From Omphiscola glabra (taxonomy: Eukaryota > Mollusca > Gastropoda > Lymnaeidae): a stretch of 64,000 bases of DNA. Shown here one piece after another: positions 1-12,590 of this stretch. Each line of letters starts with the position of its first letter. The first letter of the stretch is position 1. A model generated the notes under the pieces. That model searched no databases, was not told the origin of the DNA, and saw only the letters and a list, made by a program, of their open reading frames with translations. The stretch covers positions 25,546,293-25,610,292 of the forward strand of contig OZ024802.1 in NCBI GenBank assembly GCA_964017045.1, in the 5' to 3' direction. Made by a program: the position numbers and the translations under genes.

Positions 1-212
1 TTGTGGGGGGGGGGGGGGCGCGGGGGGGGGGGGTATTTTATATAACTGTGGTGTAGTCAGAGTATAGCACAATAAGAAAAAAAAAAGTTTTTTTACTTTT
101 AATAAAATTTAAATTTTAAATTAGAAGAAAAATGCATCTTTTACACAGACCCCATCTACACTCCCCCACCCCCCTTTTTTTTTATTCTTTTCCTAATTTA
201 TCAAAGAACCCT

Positions 213-362
213 GACCAAAATACCTGGGCTGTTAGAGGATGTTACCAAAATACCCGGGCTGTTAGAGGATGTTACCAAATACCCGGGCTGTTAGAGGATG
301 TTACCAAAATACCCGGGCTGTTAGAGGATGTTACCAAAATACCCGGGCTGTTAGAGGATGTT
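213..362. repeat. Minisatellite, period 30, ~5 copies
   Basis: Unit contains acccgggctgttagaggatg. Confidence 0.9.
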
Positions 363-844
363 AAAAAAAAAAGCTGCACCCGGCTCAGACCTAATGAATT
401 TCTATACAATATCAAGAGCAAGCCTACTATAAGAAATTATTTTGGACCACCCCGTCAATGCACTATCAACAATCAAACGAGTGGCGGCCAACCAGCGGCC
501 CGCGGGCTGCAAGTGGCCCAACACGATACTTTTTCTTTAGCAGCCCCCCCCCCCCCCCCGGATGTATAGTAAAATTTCTCCAATCGAATTTTCGTTCGCG
601 CTCATTTTTGTCAAAACCTCACTTTTTAAAAAAACCATTAATCAATCATAATCCCACTTGTAAAAAAACGAAACCGGAGCTTAATCTTGATTTAATCCAT
701 ACAATTTATGCGTGTGTCTGTGCGAGCAAGTCTCGCTATACACGTTTTAGCATTTAGTTATCATGGGCGCTGAAATACGTATGCCCATCGTATTATCGGT
801 GTTTATTTTAGTATTAGGTTTAATCACATTGCGTCCCGCGAAGA

Positions 845-1041
845 GTTGACTAATGATTTGACTTATAATTTGACCTATGAGTTGACCTGTGAGTTGACTT
901 ATGAGTTGACCTATGAGTTGACTTGTGAGTTGACTTATGAGTTGACTATGAGTTGACCTATGAGTTGACCTGTGAGTTGACTTATGAGTTGACCTATGAG
1001 TTGACTTTTGACTTGTGAGTTGACTTATGAGTTGACTTATG
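845..1041. repeat. Minisatellite, period 12
   Basis: gagttgacttat units with C/T and A/G variants, about 16 copies. Confidence 0.9.
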
Positions 1042-1142
1042 ATAGAAATATACCAGGAAGTCATTGGGGTCGGCCGTCTCAGATGCAAAAAAAAAGAAAA
1101 AGAAGAAATCAATGCAAAGATTTTTAATGTCGTGGCATCGGT

Positions 1143-1200
1143 AACGAGTCTATGTGCCAAGTTTCAGCTCGATAGATTGACGGGAAGTCGGTGAATTAGC
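1143..1200 (-). repeat. Short dispersed repeat, copy 1
   Basis: The minus strand has tatcgagctgaaacttggca, shared with 9,611-9,672. Probably the edge of an unidentified transposon. Confidence 0.5.
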
Positions 1201-1312
1201 CGTCCGGCGATCTTGCCACACATGCAGACAGAAAGAGAGAGACGCGGAGAATAGCGAAGTTGATGTAAAAAGGATTTAATTTTTTTTTAATAATAATAAA
1301 ATAAAGGAGGGG

Positions 1313-1502
1313 CAGTGGCGTAGCGAGCTTAACTCGCGCCCGGGGCACAATACCTTTTTAGCGCTCCCAATACCCTTTTAGCGCCCCCCTACCCTTTATT
1401 CGAAAACCATACGATATATAGTAAAATATACCATTTGGCGCCCCTTTGTGAGTAGCGCCCGGGGCATGATGCCCCCCTTGCTCCCCCCTCACTACGCCAC
1501 TG
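1313..1502. mobile_element. CAGTGGCGTAG hAT MITE 1
   Basis: cagtggcgtagcgagcttaa at the left, tcactacgccactg at the right. The interior holds repeated gcgccc boxes and ccatacgatatatagtaaaa. The 8-bp flanks aggagggg / aggagggg are identical. No coding capacity. Confidence 0.9.
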
Positions 1503-2792
1503 AGGAGGGGTAGGGGTGGTGGGCAGTTCGGTTAAACGAGGTTTCGGGTAGTCGACGTTGAATAAAAATCGACCCTCTGCTGTATAATGGCGATATCGAT
1601 ATTTCGTAGACACAGAGGAACTCGTGTCACCACTTTCACAGCCATTACCAAAACTACACCGAATCCGATTACCGTGCCAGGCGATGGACTTTCTGTCGCT
1701 GCTTCTAGCTACATTGAGCTTAGGCGATTGGGGGGGGGGGGGAAATGGTTGGGGGTTTGGGGAGGGGGGTGCGTTCGTTCACACCCGCTGACGGTCGCGA
1801 GCGTGGTGCGTGCGTGGAGCATAAACCTCAAACCAAAACACGAGAAGAAACAACAAAACACAGATGATATAGCGAGGGAAAGAATGCTCCGAGCTCTGCC
1901 CGAGCGATGGAATATAAATAATGGATACGCCAGCTCCTACGTTATTCAAAACTAGAAACGTGGTTATATATCTTCACCCTCGTTACCGTGTTCTTTGTGG
2001 GGCGATAGTTTAAGTGTGCCGTGAATTTAAAAAAGCATTTTCCAGTGGGATAAACAAAACAAAAAAAAAAACAAAAAAAAAAATGATCACAACATATGGG
2101 AACTCACTCTTCACGGAAAGAAGGAAGTATCAACAACCGCGAGTGAGGTGACGGGCTTTCTCTCCCCCTTGTACTTCAAGGTGAACCGATAACTAATAGT
2201 AAAACCTCTCGTCGCTGTTACCTGCGATACGGTGGGAAGGGGGACGGGAGGTCAGAGGTCGATGCATCTACGTGTTTAGGTTACAGAAGTCTTGGGGGAG
2301 GGGGGGGGGGTGGAAACAAAACATGTTCCGCCGTGGATGCCGTGGATGTGGTGGATGTGTGATTTAAGTGAGATCGCCGTTATTTCTGTGAGAACTGCGA
2401 GTACGGATTTATAGAATGGCGAAGTGATCTAGGACAATATTGGAACTTTAATCAGGTAAGATCACTTGTTTCCTCTCACCGAAAAATATGATGTTTCACT
2501 TATGAGCTCCTTTTTTGTTTTTGTTTTTGTTTTGTTAATGTTGCTTACAAACAGACACATACCAAAACAGGAGAATAGCGTAGTGCTGGGAACCGCTGAC
2601 AGTTGGTGGACTGGGCTTATGTCATGTCGGGGGATTAGTGCTGGCTGACTGGATTGATAATAATGACGAGGGCTTAGCTTTCAATCGAACCGACTCGGGT
2701 GTGAGCAAATCCACCGCCCTTGTGCTCACGGGGATGACTCAGTAAGTAATAAAACCGTCCGATTCAAATTCATAACAAAGTGCAGGATAAGA
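1503..2792. other. No gene seen
   Basis: Mixed-composition DNA with G runs (1,729-1,742; 2,292-2,310). There is a tataaata at about 1,911 and a donor-like cag|gtaaga near 2,455. These could belong to a non-coding first exon, but nothing confirms it. Confidence 0.4.
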
Positions 2793-2890
2793 CAGGGGCG
2801 TAGCTTTCTCCCGCCACCCTTTCAAAAAAATTAAAAAAAATCAACAACCCCTCTAGAGTTGGCCCCTCACCACCCCTACCTACGCCACTA
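2793..2890. mobile_element. Short MITE with CAGGGGCGTAG termini
   Basis: caggggcgtagctttctccc to cctacgccacta. Flanks ggataaga / gggtaagt match 6/8. Related at the ends only to the CAGTGGCGTAG group. Confidence 0.65.
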
Positions 2891-2899
2891 GGGTAAGTT

Positions 2900-3345
2900 C
2901 AGACGCTGTTCCGATAAGCTATCCTTCAACCCTGTTTACAGCCTCCAGCCATATACCCCTAGTTTAACCCATATTTACACCCCCGTTAAAACCCTAGTTA
3001 ATCGCACACTTTACCCCATTTATACTCCAGTTACATCCCGAGCTACATCCCAAGTTACAGCCCCAGTGACAACGTCAAGGACGGCCCTTGTGAAAACCCC
3101 AGTTATAGCTCTTGTTACCTCCTCAGTTATGCTTCCATTTAAACACAGTTACACTCCCAGTTACCCCCCAACTACACCCCCCAGTTACACCCGCTATAAC
3201 ACCCCAAGTTACACCCTCCAGTTACACCATCCAGCTACATCCCCCGTTACACCCCCCGTTACACCCCCAGTTACACCCGTTGTTAAACCCCCCAAGTTTC
3301 ACCCCCCAGTTACACCCCCCATATACATCCCCCCTCCCCCAGTTT
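2900..3345. repeat. Degenerate C-rich minisatellite
   Basis: Units like cccccagttacac, 11-14 bp, strongly diverged. Open frames here are by-products. Confidence 0.8.
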
Positions 3346-3778
3346 TCCCCCTCGTTAGATCCTCAGTGTCCAACCCGCTAAATGCTCCCATCACTCGCTC
3401 ACCCCCCTGTGTAACGTCGAGCCGAAACTCACACACACAGCGACCGGCTGCATGGCGCAGTATGCTCTAGCGTGGATCACGCGGGATCAGGTATCGATCG
3501 GTGAGTGAAAGGATATTAGATTGCTTCAAAAAATGAACTTCCACGGAACGACCTGGACATTTGAATAATGTTGCTGGTTTTATCCTGATCTGGGTCAACT
3601 ATTTGCATCAGTTGAGACATCACGTGACACGTTCTTAGTGATCTGATGACCTAGCCCGGCGCTGTAGAGAAAGAAAAAAAATTGTCAAAATTTTCACGTA
3701 AAAGTAATTCATTACTTGACCTTTTTACTGACGACATCAGGGTCTATATTTGAACTTTTGGATTCATTTAGGTTAGAT

Positions 3779-3975
3779 CAGTGGCTCTCAACCTTCCTAT
3801 GGCAGCGACCCTTTAATACAGTTCATGGTGTTGTGGCGACCCACAGCCACAAAATTATTTTCGGTTCTACTTCATCACTGTAGAACATATGTGTTTTTAG
3901 ATGGTCTTAGGCGACCCCTGGGAAAGGGTCGTGCGACTCCGCAAGGGGTCGCGACCTACAAGTTGAGAACCGCAG
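3779..3975. mobile_element. SPIN-like hAT MITE 1
   Basis: Terminal cagtggctctcaaccttcc and an inverted right end (gttgagaaccgcag). The body has the gcgacccttta, cttcatcactgtag and gtcttaggcgacccctg blocks known from SPIN-type elements. Flanks ggttagat / ggttaaat form an 8-bp duplication (7/8) with TA in the centre. Confidence 0.85.
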
Positions 3976-4564
3976 GGTTAAATAGTCAAGTGCCCTTTAA
4001 AAACGTTTCCACCGAAAACCAAGAATAGCTTTTAATGAAACAAAGTGAGTTACAGAAACTTCATTTAAAACATAAAAGTGAGCGGGTAAGCCATTTTAAA
4101 ATGCACTTTTAATTTGTGATGTCTTTGATGGATAGAGATTCTGATTGGCTACACTCATCCAGTTAGTGACGTAGTAATGCAAATTAGCTTGACATAACCT
4201 GTCATGATGAGATGATTGTTTGGTGGAATAATCATGAGAGTCGTTACATCATTGTGTGCTTGTGTGTGATTGTGTGTGAACTTTGCTGATAACCAACACA
4301 CTCGTTTTATGCGTGATCCCGTCGTCAACATTTTTCCTTCCACATTTAAGACTTTCCTTCAAAGTAGTGGATATAATCTCCAGCTGACTGAATCCCCCAT
4401 TTCATGTGAAGAAGACTGGCGGCCTTCTAAACAGATCTTCCGATCAAACTGTTTCAATTGGTGGCCAATATCAGGAAATCAGTCAGGAAGTGCAACAACA
4501 AACAAACAAACAAACAAACAAAATTTAAAAATAATTTAGTTTGAAACTTAAGACATTTTTTTTA

Positions 4565-4807
4565 TGGCTGCACCTATAGGTACACGGGTACCAGAATTAA
4601 GAGGTTGGGATTGAAAAAAAAACGATTTAAAATATTATTGTTGGGTTTGTAAGACCAAATGGGGTATCAAATGAAAGATAATGGAATGTACTATACGTTT
4701 GTAAACTTAATTCTTCATTTAAATTAAAATAAACTACTACAAATGACATCCGAATAGAGTTAGTCAAAATGGACCCGGACACGCAGCGCCGCCATTCGCA
4801 CCCGGTA
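4565..4807 (+). repeat. Dispersed ~240-bp repeat with GGTACC box, copy 1
   Basis: Starts ggctgcacctataggtacac, followed by a shared body (attattgttgggtttgtaag, then atgtactatacgtttgtaaa). It ends in a GC-rich 38-bp module (4,771-4,807, cacgcagcgccgccattcgc). Related copies are at 14.87 kb and 31.2 kb. No terminal inverted repeats or coding sequence recognised. The module is in the opposite orientation to copy 2. Confidence 0.75.
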
Positions 4808-4974
4808 CTTCGTTATTTTATTGTGAAATTTGAAGAAAAAAAAATCCCTTTTTTTATTCGTTTGAAAATATAGGTAAATGCCGATTCTCGTAGCAAGAAT
4901 CCCTTAAAACTGGGGCAACTCTTTGTATTATAACTTGAGACTTCACCAATGTAAACTTCGTACGTCAAGAACAG

Positions 4975-5160
4975 CAGTTCTCAACCTGTCGGTCGCGACT
5001 GTTTTTGAGGGGTGGAACGACCCTTTTCACAGAGTTATATGAAATAGCAACCAAAAAAAAGAATTTTGCTGTTACGGGGCGGGGGGGGGGGGGGGGGGCG
5101 CTCCACAACATGAGGAACTGTATTAGAGGTTCGCGGCATTAGGAAGGTTGAGAACCACTG
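4975..5160. mobile_element. SPIN-like hAT MITE 2
   Basis: Left end cagttctcaacctgtcggtc, right end ggaaggttgagaaccactg, with an internal G run. The left flank (aagaacag) and right flank (gtctagaa) do not match, so no duplication is demonstrated; the right flank has the central TA. The left half is diverged. Confidence 0.75.
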
Positions 5161-5389
5161 GTCTAGAACCGTATCTGTCTAGAACTTCCTCTGTCTAAAA
5201 CTTCCTCTGTCGTCTGCTTTGAAACTTCGCTGATCCGTCAATTTTTTTTTTTGTGTAGTAAACATTCATCTGTTTGGATTATTTCTATAATAAAGTTTGA
5301 CGCATCTGACATTAGTCGTTAAAACCTTTATAAAATTTGACAACTGGCTGAAACAGGTGAGGCGTAATGCAATCAGAAGTTTCAGAGAC

Positions 5390-5852
5390 TTTCAGGTATG
5401 TGTGGTACCTGGTTATGTGTGGTACATGGGCATGTAAGGTACATGGGTATGTGAGGTACCTGGTTATGTGTGGTACATGGGTATGTGTGGTACATGGGTA
5501 TGTGTGGTACCTGGTTATGTGTGGTACCTGGTTATGTGTGGTACCTGGTTATGTGTGGTACATGGGTATGTGTGGTACATGGCTGTGTGTGGTACATGGG
5601 TATGTGTGGTACCTGGTTATGTGTGGTACCTGGGTATGTGTGGTACATGGGTATGTGCGGTACCTGGTTATGTGTGGTACCTGGGTATGTGTGGTACCTG
5701 GTTATGTGTGGTACCTGGGTATGTGTGGTACACTGGTATGTGTGGTACCTGGTTATGTGCGGTACCTGGGTATGTGTGGTACACGGGTATGTGTGGTACC
5801 TGGTTATGTGTGGTACCTGGGTATGTGTGGTACATGGGTATGTGTGGTACAT
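5390..5852. repeat. Minisatellite, period 17, ~27 copies
   Basis: Unit ggtacctggttatgtgt with a/c and t/g variants. A period of 17 rotates all three frames, so each frame yields the same CGTW-containing peptide. Confidence 0.95.
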
Positions 5853-5938
5853 ATATTCAAATAAGATTGTTGTGATTGAAAATTTTGCAATTAATGTTTT
5901 TTAAATTGCTAATTAATTTCTTGTTTTTGTCTTGTGTG

Positions 5939-5967
5939 CTGACGAGGGCGTTTAACCGAAAACGTCC
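5939..5967 (+). ncRNA. Hammerhead-ribozyme-like core, candidate A
   Basis: CTGACGA, then a stem-capable GGgcgtttaaCC, then GAAA: the conserved hammerhead core layout. Followed by acgtcc and three copies of a caagtcctttttaattgtt unit. No flanking stem I or III pairing was established, so self-cleavage is unproven. Confidence 0.35.
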
Positions 5968-6421
5968 TTTTTAATGTTCAAGTCCTTTTTAATTGTTCAA
6001 GTCCTTTTTAATTGTTCAGTCTATAATTTTTTTCAAGCCTAAACTTATCTTCTACAATGAAAAACGCAAAAAAAAAAAAAAAAAAGAAGAAAAAAAATTA
6101 AAAAAGAAAATACCACGACACTGATCACATCAACCTCTCCCCTCAGATTGAGAACCCCCCTTATGTAGACACATTTTTTCTCGAACGCGTTCGGGAACAA
6201 TGAGAAGGTATTGATTGGAAAAGTCGAGAACTTGCTCATCTGCGGTTATCTTCCCTTAAAATCTATGATCGCAGACCGTTTGTGTTTACGTGTGTGGTTG
6301 CCAACTACTTGTTGGGTTCAAGGACGGGTCAGTATGTGACCGGACAGTTGTTTCAAGGCCATGCTGATGGTTTATGACTTGGCAAGGTCAGGCTTTGTTA
6401 ATATTTTGAATCACACCTGTG

Positions 6422-6613
6422 CAGGGGCGTGGCTAGGGTGTTAGGCGCCCGGGGACAAGATTCATTTTAAAGAGCCTGCCTTTTCTTTTTTTTTCAAATC
6501 TCAAACCCATTATTTTCATCACTAACTTAATATCAAACAACATTTTGGCGCCCCTAGGCTAGTCTGGCGCCCAGTGACATCTGTCCCCCTGCCCCATTTT
6601 AGCTACGCCTCTA
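6422..6613. mobile_element. MITE with CAGGGGCGTGGC termini
   Basis: caggggcgtggctagggtg pairs with the right end agctacgcctcta. The gcgcccgggg and ggcgcccctaggc boxes are typical. Flanks cacctgtg / gacttgtg match 6/8, an aged hAT duplication. Confidence 0.7.
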
Positions 6614-6649
6614 GACTTGTGCCATTATTGTGTTGGGATATTTGGATGT

Positions 6650-7190
6650 TGCTCATAGTATGTACATTATATCAACCACATGGAACTACACACATTATAT
6701 TACACGCATTATTTTACACATATTATGTAACACACATTATATTAAACACATTATATTAAACACATAATATTAGACACATTAAAAACAGCGAATTACAAAC
6801 ATGTCACTACTTGAATTCTACACATAATATTGAATATAATGAACTACACACATCATACTACACACATTACATTACACGCATTATATTACACACATTACAT
6901 TACACGCATGTAGAATTAAGCACATCATAATACACACATTATATGACACAAATTATACAAAACATATCGAAACGCACACATTACATTACATGCATTATAT
7001 TACACACATTGTATTACACACATTTTAATGCACACATTATACTACACACATTATACTACACACATTATACTACAAACTATATACTACACACATTTTACTT
7101 CACACATTATTCTACACACATTTTGCTAACACATAAAGAGTACACATAATGTACTACACACATTATACTACACACATTATACTACACATG
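6650..7190. repeat. AT/CA-rich minisatellite, period ~14
   Basis: actacacacattat units, moderately degenerate. Confidence 0.85.
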
Positions 7191-7682
7191 ATAAAAAAAA
7201 CATCTTATATCACAAAATTTTAAAAAATAAATTCCACATCCCTCCTCAGAACAAATCTTCCCACTACCCACAAGTCCTCTCGCCCTCACAATTCACACAT
7301 ACACCCTCCAAAACCCTGTCGGGTGTTACGAACTTCTATTTTCATAAGTCACTGAAAAGCTTCCTGTAGTCCAGTGGTGATTAGTAACGACACCACGATC
7401 AACTATTTGACGTGGTTTCCTAAGTCACCGACAAACTCCACGGCATCGCCTCCTGCCCTTCCACCATCTCTCTGCAGCTCGCTAACTACCATGGTCATCT
7501 GCCGCACCCAAAGACGTCACCAATACAAAACCCCAAAGCTACACTAATAATCTCCCCACCAAGCACGCTCACCAACAAATCAGGTATATAAAACACCAAT
7601 CAAAAACCCGCGCTCTTGGAAAAGATCATCAATAAAGATCTCGCCTCGTTCGCCTAACATTGTTCTAAGGCATTATCTAAAC
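7191..7682. other. No gene seen
   Basis: Mixed, C-rich on the + strand. No ORF, repeat or RNA recognised. Confidence 0.5.
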
Positions 7683-7897
7683 CACCGGTTCTCAACCTGT
7701 GTGGGTCGCGACCCCTTGGAGGGGGGGGGTGGGTCGAACGACCCTTTCACAGGGGTCGCCTCAGACCCATCGGAAACACGGATAGTCTCTACAGTTATGA
7801 CGTAGGAACATAAATAATTTCGTGGTTGGGGGAGTCGACACAACACGAGGAACTGTATTAAAGGGTCGCGTCATTTTAGAACGGTTGATCACTACTG
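7683..7897. mobile_element. SPIN-like hAT MITE 3
   Basis: Left end near ccggttctcaacctgtg, with a body gggtcgcctcagacccatcg and a right end ggttgatcactactg. Flanks atctaaac / atctcaac match 7/8. Confidence 0.8.
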
Positions 7898-8345
7898 ATC
7901 TCAACCCTTTCGTGGTTTATTTCCCCCCAGTTCCTCCAATCCAATTTTTTTTTTTTTTTTAATAAGAAAAAAAAGAAAAATATATCTCTGTAGTACAAAA
8001 AACAGTTACATCATGATGGTCATGAAATAAGTCGGGTATTTTTGTCCCTCATGATTGATTCCATACATAATTAATGTCCTCATGTGAAGATACCCAGCCA
8101 CTCCGGGTTAGTTCCCTGCAGTGAGTGAGAGTGAGATAAAACTTTTTTTAAAAAATGAAGCCTTGAGGGAAGAGAGGAGTGAACAGCAAAACATTGATGG
8201 TGTGATTAAAGCGGTTGGGGCGGGGGGGGGGGGAAGATGGACCGAGGAGACATTAAATTCTGGATGCCGAGAGGTCACGGGCGGAGTACGGGAAGTGGCG
8301 GCGCCTCAGTGGAAGCCCAGGAGGAATAGGTCTCTTCGGTGTGAG

Positions 8346-8980
8346 AAGGGAGCGGGTTAGGACGAGGTAAGAGAGGGTTGAGGTAAGAGAGGGACGAGGT
8401 AAGAGAGGGTTGAGGTAAGAGAGGGACGAGGTAAGAGAGGGTTAAGGTAAGAGAGGGACGAGGTAAGAGAGGGTTGAGGTAAGAGAGGGACGAGGTAAGA
8501 GAGGGACGAGGTAAGAGAGGGTTGAGATAAGAGAGGGACGAGGTAAGAGAGGGTTGAGGTAAGAGAGGGTTGAGGTAAGAGAGGGACGAGGTAAGAGAGG
8601 GTTGAGGTAAGAGAGGGTTGAGGTGAGAGAGGGTTGAAGTAAGAGAAGGTTGAGGTAAGAGAGGGACGAGGTAAGAGAGGGTTGAGGTGAGAGAGAGTTG
8701 AAGTAAGAGAGGGACTAGGTAAGAGAGGGTTGAGGTAAGAGAGGGACTAGGTAAGAGAGGGTTGAGGTAAGAGAGGGTTGAGGTAAGAGAGGGTTGAGGT
8801 AAGAGAGGGTTGAGGTAAGAGAGGGACTAGGTAAGAGAGGGTTGAGATATAAGAGATGGTTGAGGTAAGAGAGGGTTGAGGTAAGAGAGGGTTGAGGTAA
8901 GAGAGGGTTGAGGTAAGAGAAGGTTGAGGTAAGAGAGGGACGAGGTAAGAGAGGGTTGAAGTAAGAGGGTGTTGAAGGAA
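8346..8980. repeat. Purine-rich minisatellite, period 16, ~39 copies
   Basis: Unit gaggtaagagagggtt alternating with gaggtaagagagggac; nearly pure purine on +. Confidence 0.95.
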
Positions 8981-9950
8981 TTTCGCGGCTGTGTTTCAGA
9001 GAGATGACGGGAGTAAGAAACTGTCCATTGTGGACACAGGAAAAGGGGTGGCTGGCGAGAGGGTGGGAGGGGGGTAGATAATTGTTTAATATCCAAAATT
9101 TCTATGGGTTGTATACAGGACTGGACAAAGTGGTCACCGTTAAGCACGTACCCACCACGTTGTGTCAACAGTATGTGTCAGTTTTATGTCTATGTTTCCC
9201 CCAAATACAAATCTTAAAATAAAAAAGAATATCCCACAGAGGTCGGGGGGCGTGTTGTCCCCACGGGTGCTGTGAACACTGAATGGATCGCCCATTAACG
9301 TCAAAAATGTGTCCTAATGGGTAATTGGTGGTTCTCCGTGAATAACGATAGCTGACATATGAGCTTGCGCATTTAGACAACAATTTTATCTTAAGACATT
9401 TAATGAAGTATCTATTAATTAATTGTCTTGGGCAGACTGTTGTTAATGTTATTTGCAGAAAATGAATACTTAAAATGTCTAAAAAGTAATTTTAAAAAAA
9501 CACATTTCGATTTGTTTGGATCAATTTTACCCTTTAAAAAAAAATCCGTTAGATTAACTTCGTATACTTAATTAATTGTAACGACTTCGCTTGTTCGCGT
9601 GTTCCTTTTTGGCGGAAGGCTGATTGACCCACATCCCGTCATCCTATCGAGCTGAAACTTGGCACGTAGAATCGTTGTTGGTGTAAACACGTTCAGTAAC
9701 CTTTATTTTGATTAAGTTATATGTTTGCAAAATGTAAAAAAAATGTTACGATTAATGAAGTCTAATGTGGTACAATTCAGGGGACGAGATAGTTGTTTAT
9801 TAAAAATATGCCTTGCTAGAAACAACAAAAAAACATCATGTCTTGTTGCAAAACAACCAACCTAATGAGCTAAGGATGAAGCGAGCCCGGCCAGTCTCCC
9901 GAAATGTCAAGTTAAACGAAACCATATTCTCTTGAATCAACAGCCAAACC
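8981..9950. other. No gene seen
   Basis: Mostly unique AT-rich sequence; only the short repeat at 9,611-9,672 is shared with elsewhere. Confidence 0.5.
9611..9672 (+). repeat. Short dispersed repeat, copy 2
   Basis: Contains tatcgagctgaaacttggca after cccgtcatcc, matching 1,143-1,200 in reverse complement. No termini recognised. Confidence 0.5.
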
Positions 9951-10166
9951 GTGGTTCTACGGGAAAGAACAGCCGGGCTGTTGATTTGAAACAAAGCGTG
10001 TTCTTCCGAAAGAACAGCCAGGCTGTTGATTTGAAACAAAGCGTGTTCTTCCGAAAGAACAGCCGGACTGTTGATTTGAAACAAGGCGTGTTACACTGTA
10101 AGAACAGCCGGGCTGCTTATTTGAAACAAGGCGTGTTACACTGTAAGAACAGCCGGGCTGCTTATT
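9951..10166. repeat. Minisatellite, period 45, ~5 copies
   Basis: Unit contains aagaacagccgggctgttga. In-frame period explains open frames on both strands. Confidence 0.9.
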
Positions 10167-10666
10167 TGAACGAAAACCGGTCTGAACGAAAACTTGTTCA
10201 GTTGAACTCCTACATTAACGGGAACACGTAACAGAATCTGACAGCTCTTGGGGGGAGGGGGGGGTCGAGTGTTTGGGCTGTCAGCCCACATGTATAGTGT
10301 ATTGTGTTTGGCAGTGAAGCTGAGGGGGGCAGGTGAGTGGAGGCGGGGGGGGGGGGGAGAGCTCAGAAATGACGTCATTGGCGGTGTCAAGAAATGTCGG
10401 CTGGCTTTTAGCATTTTTGGTAATGTGAAGATCAATGGTTCTAAGATTTTTGTCATCTTTCATGCTCGTTGCTTGGATTTTGCCGGGGGGTTCTTAAGCG
10501 TGAATTATATGGTTGTCGTTTTGTCCTTTGTCGTTTTGTCACTTGTCGTTTTGCCTTTTGTCGTTTTGTCTGGTTACCGAATTAAATAAATTGGTGAACA
10601 AGATATGTTTATTGTTGAGGCTTGAAAAAAAAAAACACAAAAAAACACAAAAAACACAATTAAAAT

Positions 10667-10696
10667 GACGTTTCGGCTAAACGCCTGCTTAAGCAG
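10667..10696 (-). ncRNA. Hammerhead-like remnant, candidate B
   Basis: On the minus strand, caggcgtttagccgaaacgt has the GGC/GCC stem and GAAAC but the CUGANGA part is decayed. Context (ttgt-rich upstream, ttttaattgtg downstream) resembles candidate A. Confidence 0.25.
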
Positions 10697-10875
10697 AACA
10701 CAAAACAAGAAATAACACATTATTTTGGAATTATAAACGTAATTCAGTCTTCCCAGATGACAACCTTGTCCCACTGTTCATTTATGTCCACACGACTTGA
10801 TAGCAGTCCGTGATTGCATTATCAATTTTTTTCAAAAGTGTGTTGTAGTCTGGGTCATTCCTGATTCAAAATTTA

Positions 10876-11700
10876 TGTCGAGGCTTCAAAGAACGTGACA
10901 CAAGAGAGACACACGTGTCGAGGCTTCAAAGAACTTGACACAAGAGAGACACAAGTGTCGAGGCTTCAAAGAACTTGACACAAGAGAGACACAAGTGTCG
11001 AGACTTCAAAGAACGTTAAACAAGAGAGACACAAGTGTCGAGGCTTCAAAGAACGTTAAAAAAGAGAGACACATGTGTCGGGCTTCAAAGAACATGACAC
11101 AAGAGAGACACATGTGTCGGGGCTTCAAAGAACATGACACAAGAGAGACACAAGTGTCGGGGCTTCAAAAGAGACACAAGTGTCGGGGCTTCAAAGAACA
11201 TGACACAAGAGAGACACAAGTGTCGGGGCTTCAAAGAACGTGACACAAGAGAGACACATGTGTCGGGCTTCAAAGAACGTGACACAAGAGAGACACACGT
11301 GTCGAGGCTTCAAGATCGTGAAACTAAAAGAGACACAAGTGTCGAGGCTTCAAAGAACGTTAGACAAGAGAGACACAAGTGTCAAGGCTTCAAAAAACGT
11401 TAAACAAGAGAGACACAAGTGTCCAGGTTTCAAATAACGTTAGACAAGACAGACACAAGTGTCGAGGCTTCAAAAAAACGTGACACAAGAGAGACACAAG
11501 TGTCGAGGCTTCAAAGAACGTGACACAAGAGAGACACACGTGTCGAGGTTTTAAACGAATGTGACACAAGAGAGACACAAGTGTCGAGGCTTCAAAGAAC
11601 GAGACACAAGAGAGACACACGTGTCGGGGCTTCAAAGAGTGTGACACAAGAGAGACACAAGTGTCGAGGCTTCAAAGAACGTGAAACTAAGAGAGACACA
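10876..11700. repeat. Minisatellite, period ~40, ~20 copies
   Basis: Unit contains gaggcttcaaagaacgtgac and then aagagagacacaagtgtc; some units are shortened. Confidence 0.95.
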
Positions 11701-12445
11701 ATGACCATATCGCACCGCCTACTTTCGATTTGAATTGAGACAGCTTGAATGTCAAAACTTCTCCAGAATATAATCGTAATGAAGATGACGAGACGTAAAG
11801 GAGACAGCGGATAGAATTCCAGGAAAGATATTTTTTTTCGAACATTATCTCAACAAGTATTCAAACATATCGATCTGTTTATTGATTCCCGATTTCATGA
11901 CAGTCTCGGAAAGTGTGTGAGAGTATGTGTGTGTGTATGGGGGGGGGGGGTAGGCAGGGGAAGGTGGGGTGACGTCATTGACAACAACACGTCGTAGTTG
12001 AAGTCGCGGGTGATTCCCCCCTTCCCCCCCCCCCCCCCCCGATTCCAGCGCTGGTATGACGTCAGGCCACCAGGTCACCAGTCAACACAAACCCTCTCCT
12101 CAAATCGTTCGTTTAAAACTGCAACCCGTCTGAAATATTATTTGTGTACGAAGGCTTTTTTTTTTAAAGGGAGGGGGGGAGGGGTTGGTATTGGAGGTTT
12201 GGGGTGGTGGTTGATGTAGTGAGAGGTGCAACCGGGGGGGGGGGGAGGGAGGGGGCAGTTCGGATCAGTGGCACAAAGTGTAATGACGCGTAAAACCCGT
12301 GAGCGTTAGAATGTACTGAACAGGAGAGGAGCCAACAACAAGGAATTCCCACAAATAGAGAGCCAAGAAATGCTCATTTGGTCAAGGCTTGAATTGTTTG
12401 AAATGATAAAGAGAAACGCGTTTAACAACTGACGTTTGGTTAGAA
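11701..12445. other. No gene seen; several G/C homopolymer runs
   Basis: Runs at 11,940, 12,022 and 12,234 interrupt otherwise unique DNA. Short frames over them are proline or glycine tracts. Confidence 0.5.
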
Positions 12446-12590
12446 CAGCGGTTCTCAACCTGTGGGTCGGGACCCGTCCAGACCCTTGGGAGAGTGGAAT
12501 GCGAACGCTTTAAACGCAGCGTTCTCGGTCGACCGGACGTCCACAAGGCCAGGGGGGAGGTTCCCGGCGCACGCATACATCTTGCATACA
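12446..12590. mobile_element. SPIN-like end joined to a GC-rich repeat
   Basis: Starts agcggttctcaacctgtggg like the SPIN-type elements but departs after about 35 bp. It continues into gagagtggaatgcgaacg and a ctcggtcgaccgga stretch that resembles 35,865-35,935. The SPIN right end is missing. Truncated or chimeric. Confidence 0.5.

Noticed and set aside
5367..5904. Three overlapping CGTW-repeat frames
   Set aside because: The 17-bp period makes every frame read the same peptide, a repeat artefact.
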